Translations under genes and position numbers: made by a program | Origin: CAIVAT01 sp037133475 | Lineage (GTDB): Bacteria > Bacteroidota > Bacteroidia > Bacteroidales > FEN-979 | Length of the DNA: 64,000 nt | Direction of reading: 5' to 3' | Assembly (NCBI GenBank): GCA_037133475.1 | Contig: JBAXOB010000004.1 | Span: 76,158-140,157, forward strand | The notes under the pieces: generated by a model | Database searches by the model: none | What the model was told of the DNA's origin: nothing | Seen by the model: only the letters and a program-made list of their open reading frames with translations | Shown: one piece after another, positions 63,881-64,000 of the stretch | Numbering within the stretch: position 1 is the first letter of the stretch | How the letters are laid out: each line of letters opens with the position of its first letter

Positions 63881-64000
63881 ATGAAAAAACGAGGAAGTCC
63901 ATATGAAAAAACTGTCGCTATCTGGACAACCAACAAGTCCGAACATGGATATTACGCTCTAATTGACCCCTCTTATACGCATCAAATTGACCCCCCAAAG
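63881..64000 (+). CDS. ORF start cut by the window end
   Basis: Forty codons, open to the edge: MKKRGSPYEKTVAIWTTN, then SEHGYYALIDP. A promoter element precedes it. Within it AATTGACCCC occurs twice (63961-63970, 63985-63994), a pattern seen at the ends of some insertion sequences, so the frame could instead run into a mobile-element boundary. No identification possible. Confidence 0.35.
   Translation, partial: MKKRGSPYEKTVAIWTTNKSEHGYYALIDPSYTHQIDPPK

Overview
The window looks like chromosomal DNA of a member of the Bacteroidota. Three long secreted proteins end in type IX secretion (T9SS) type A sorting domains, an LruC-family lipoprotein and FISUMP/DUF1566 surface domains are present, and many genes are preceded by the Bacteroidota -7 promoter element TAnnTTTG, several with a TTG/TTTG about 19-21 bases upstream. 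No rRNA or tRNA gene and no CRISPR array was found. The species cannot be named from the sequence.

Layout. 1-25.1 kb is a house-keeping and surface-protein region: the 3' part of a Fic enzyme, a DUF1566/T9SS protein, a tautomerase, an ECF sigma factor coupled to a His-rich membrane protein, a GT-C/TPR membrane protein, a cold-shock protein, an aldo/keto reductase, an LruC lipoprotein, a giant repeat adhesin, a GntR-controlled ABC transporter operon whose operator and promoter are visible, and two T9SS cargo proteins. An 8-base tandem repeat (16301-16421) and a large palindromic element (25348-25464) lie between genes. 25.9-34.1 kb holds two coupled cytoplasmic hybrid histidine kinases, the first with about ten PAS domains.

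34.4-46 kb is an accessory region: a 627-aa protein with a PH-like N-terminus, a GIY-YIG-like protein, an orphan, a pseudo-receiver/HTH regulator, a HicAB toxin-antitoxin pair (HicA is only 58 aa) with a palindromic operator, and a visibly AT-rich four-gene glycan operon (GT2, sulfotransferase, GT4, PIG-L deacetylase) that looks laterally acquired.

The most interesting part is 46.3-57.7 kb: an eleven-gene minus-strand operon built around a TerY-like vWA / PP2C phosphatase / Ser-Thr kinase triad, plus a second vWA protein with another complete vWA domain inserted inside it, a LIM-like/DA1 metallopeptidase, a vWA lipoprotein, two membrane proteins, a small PH-like protein, an orphan, and a ClpA/B-like double AAA+ protein whose first Walker A lacks its lysine. 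Three of its proteins end in the same dipeptide, Val-Trp-COOH. The likely logic is an envelope-to-cytoplasm phospho-switch acting on a AAA+ machine, i.e. a stress or conflict (defence) system. Function is inference.

Divergent from it, 58.1-63.4 kb is a five-gene operon for an ECF-type transporter (S component, EcfT, fused double EcfA) followed by an orphan and a divergent S-adenosylhomocysteine-hydrolase-like protein. The fused EcfA keeps only one consensus ATP site, with complementary losses in its two halves. The last 500 bases hold a broken ORF, a palindrome, a promoter element and the start of an ORF cut by the window edge.
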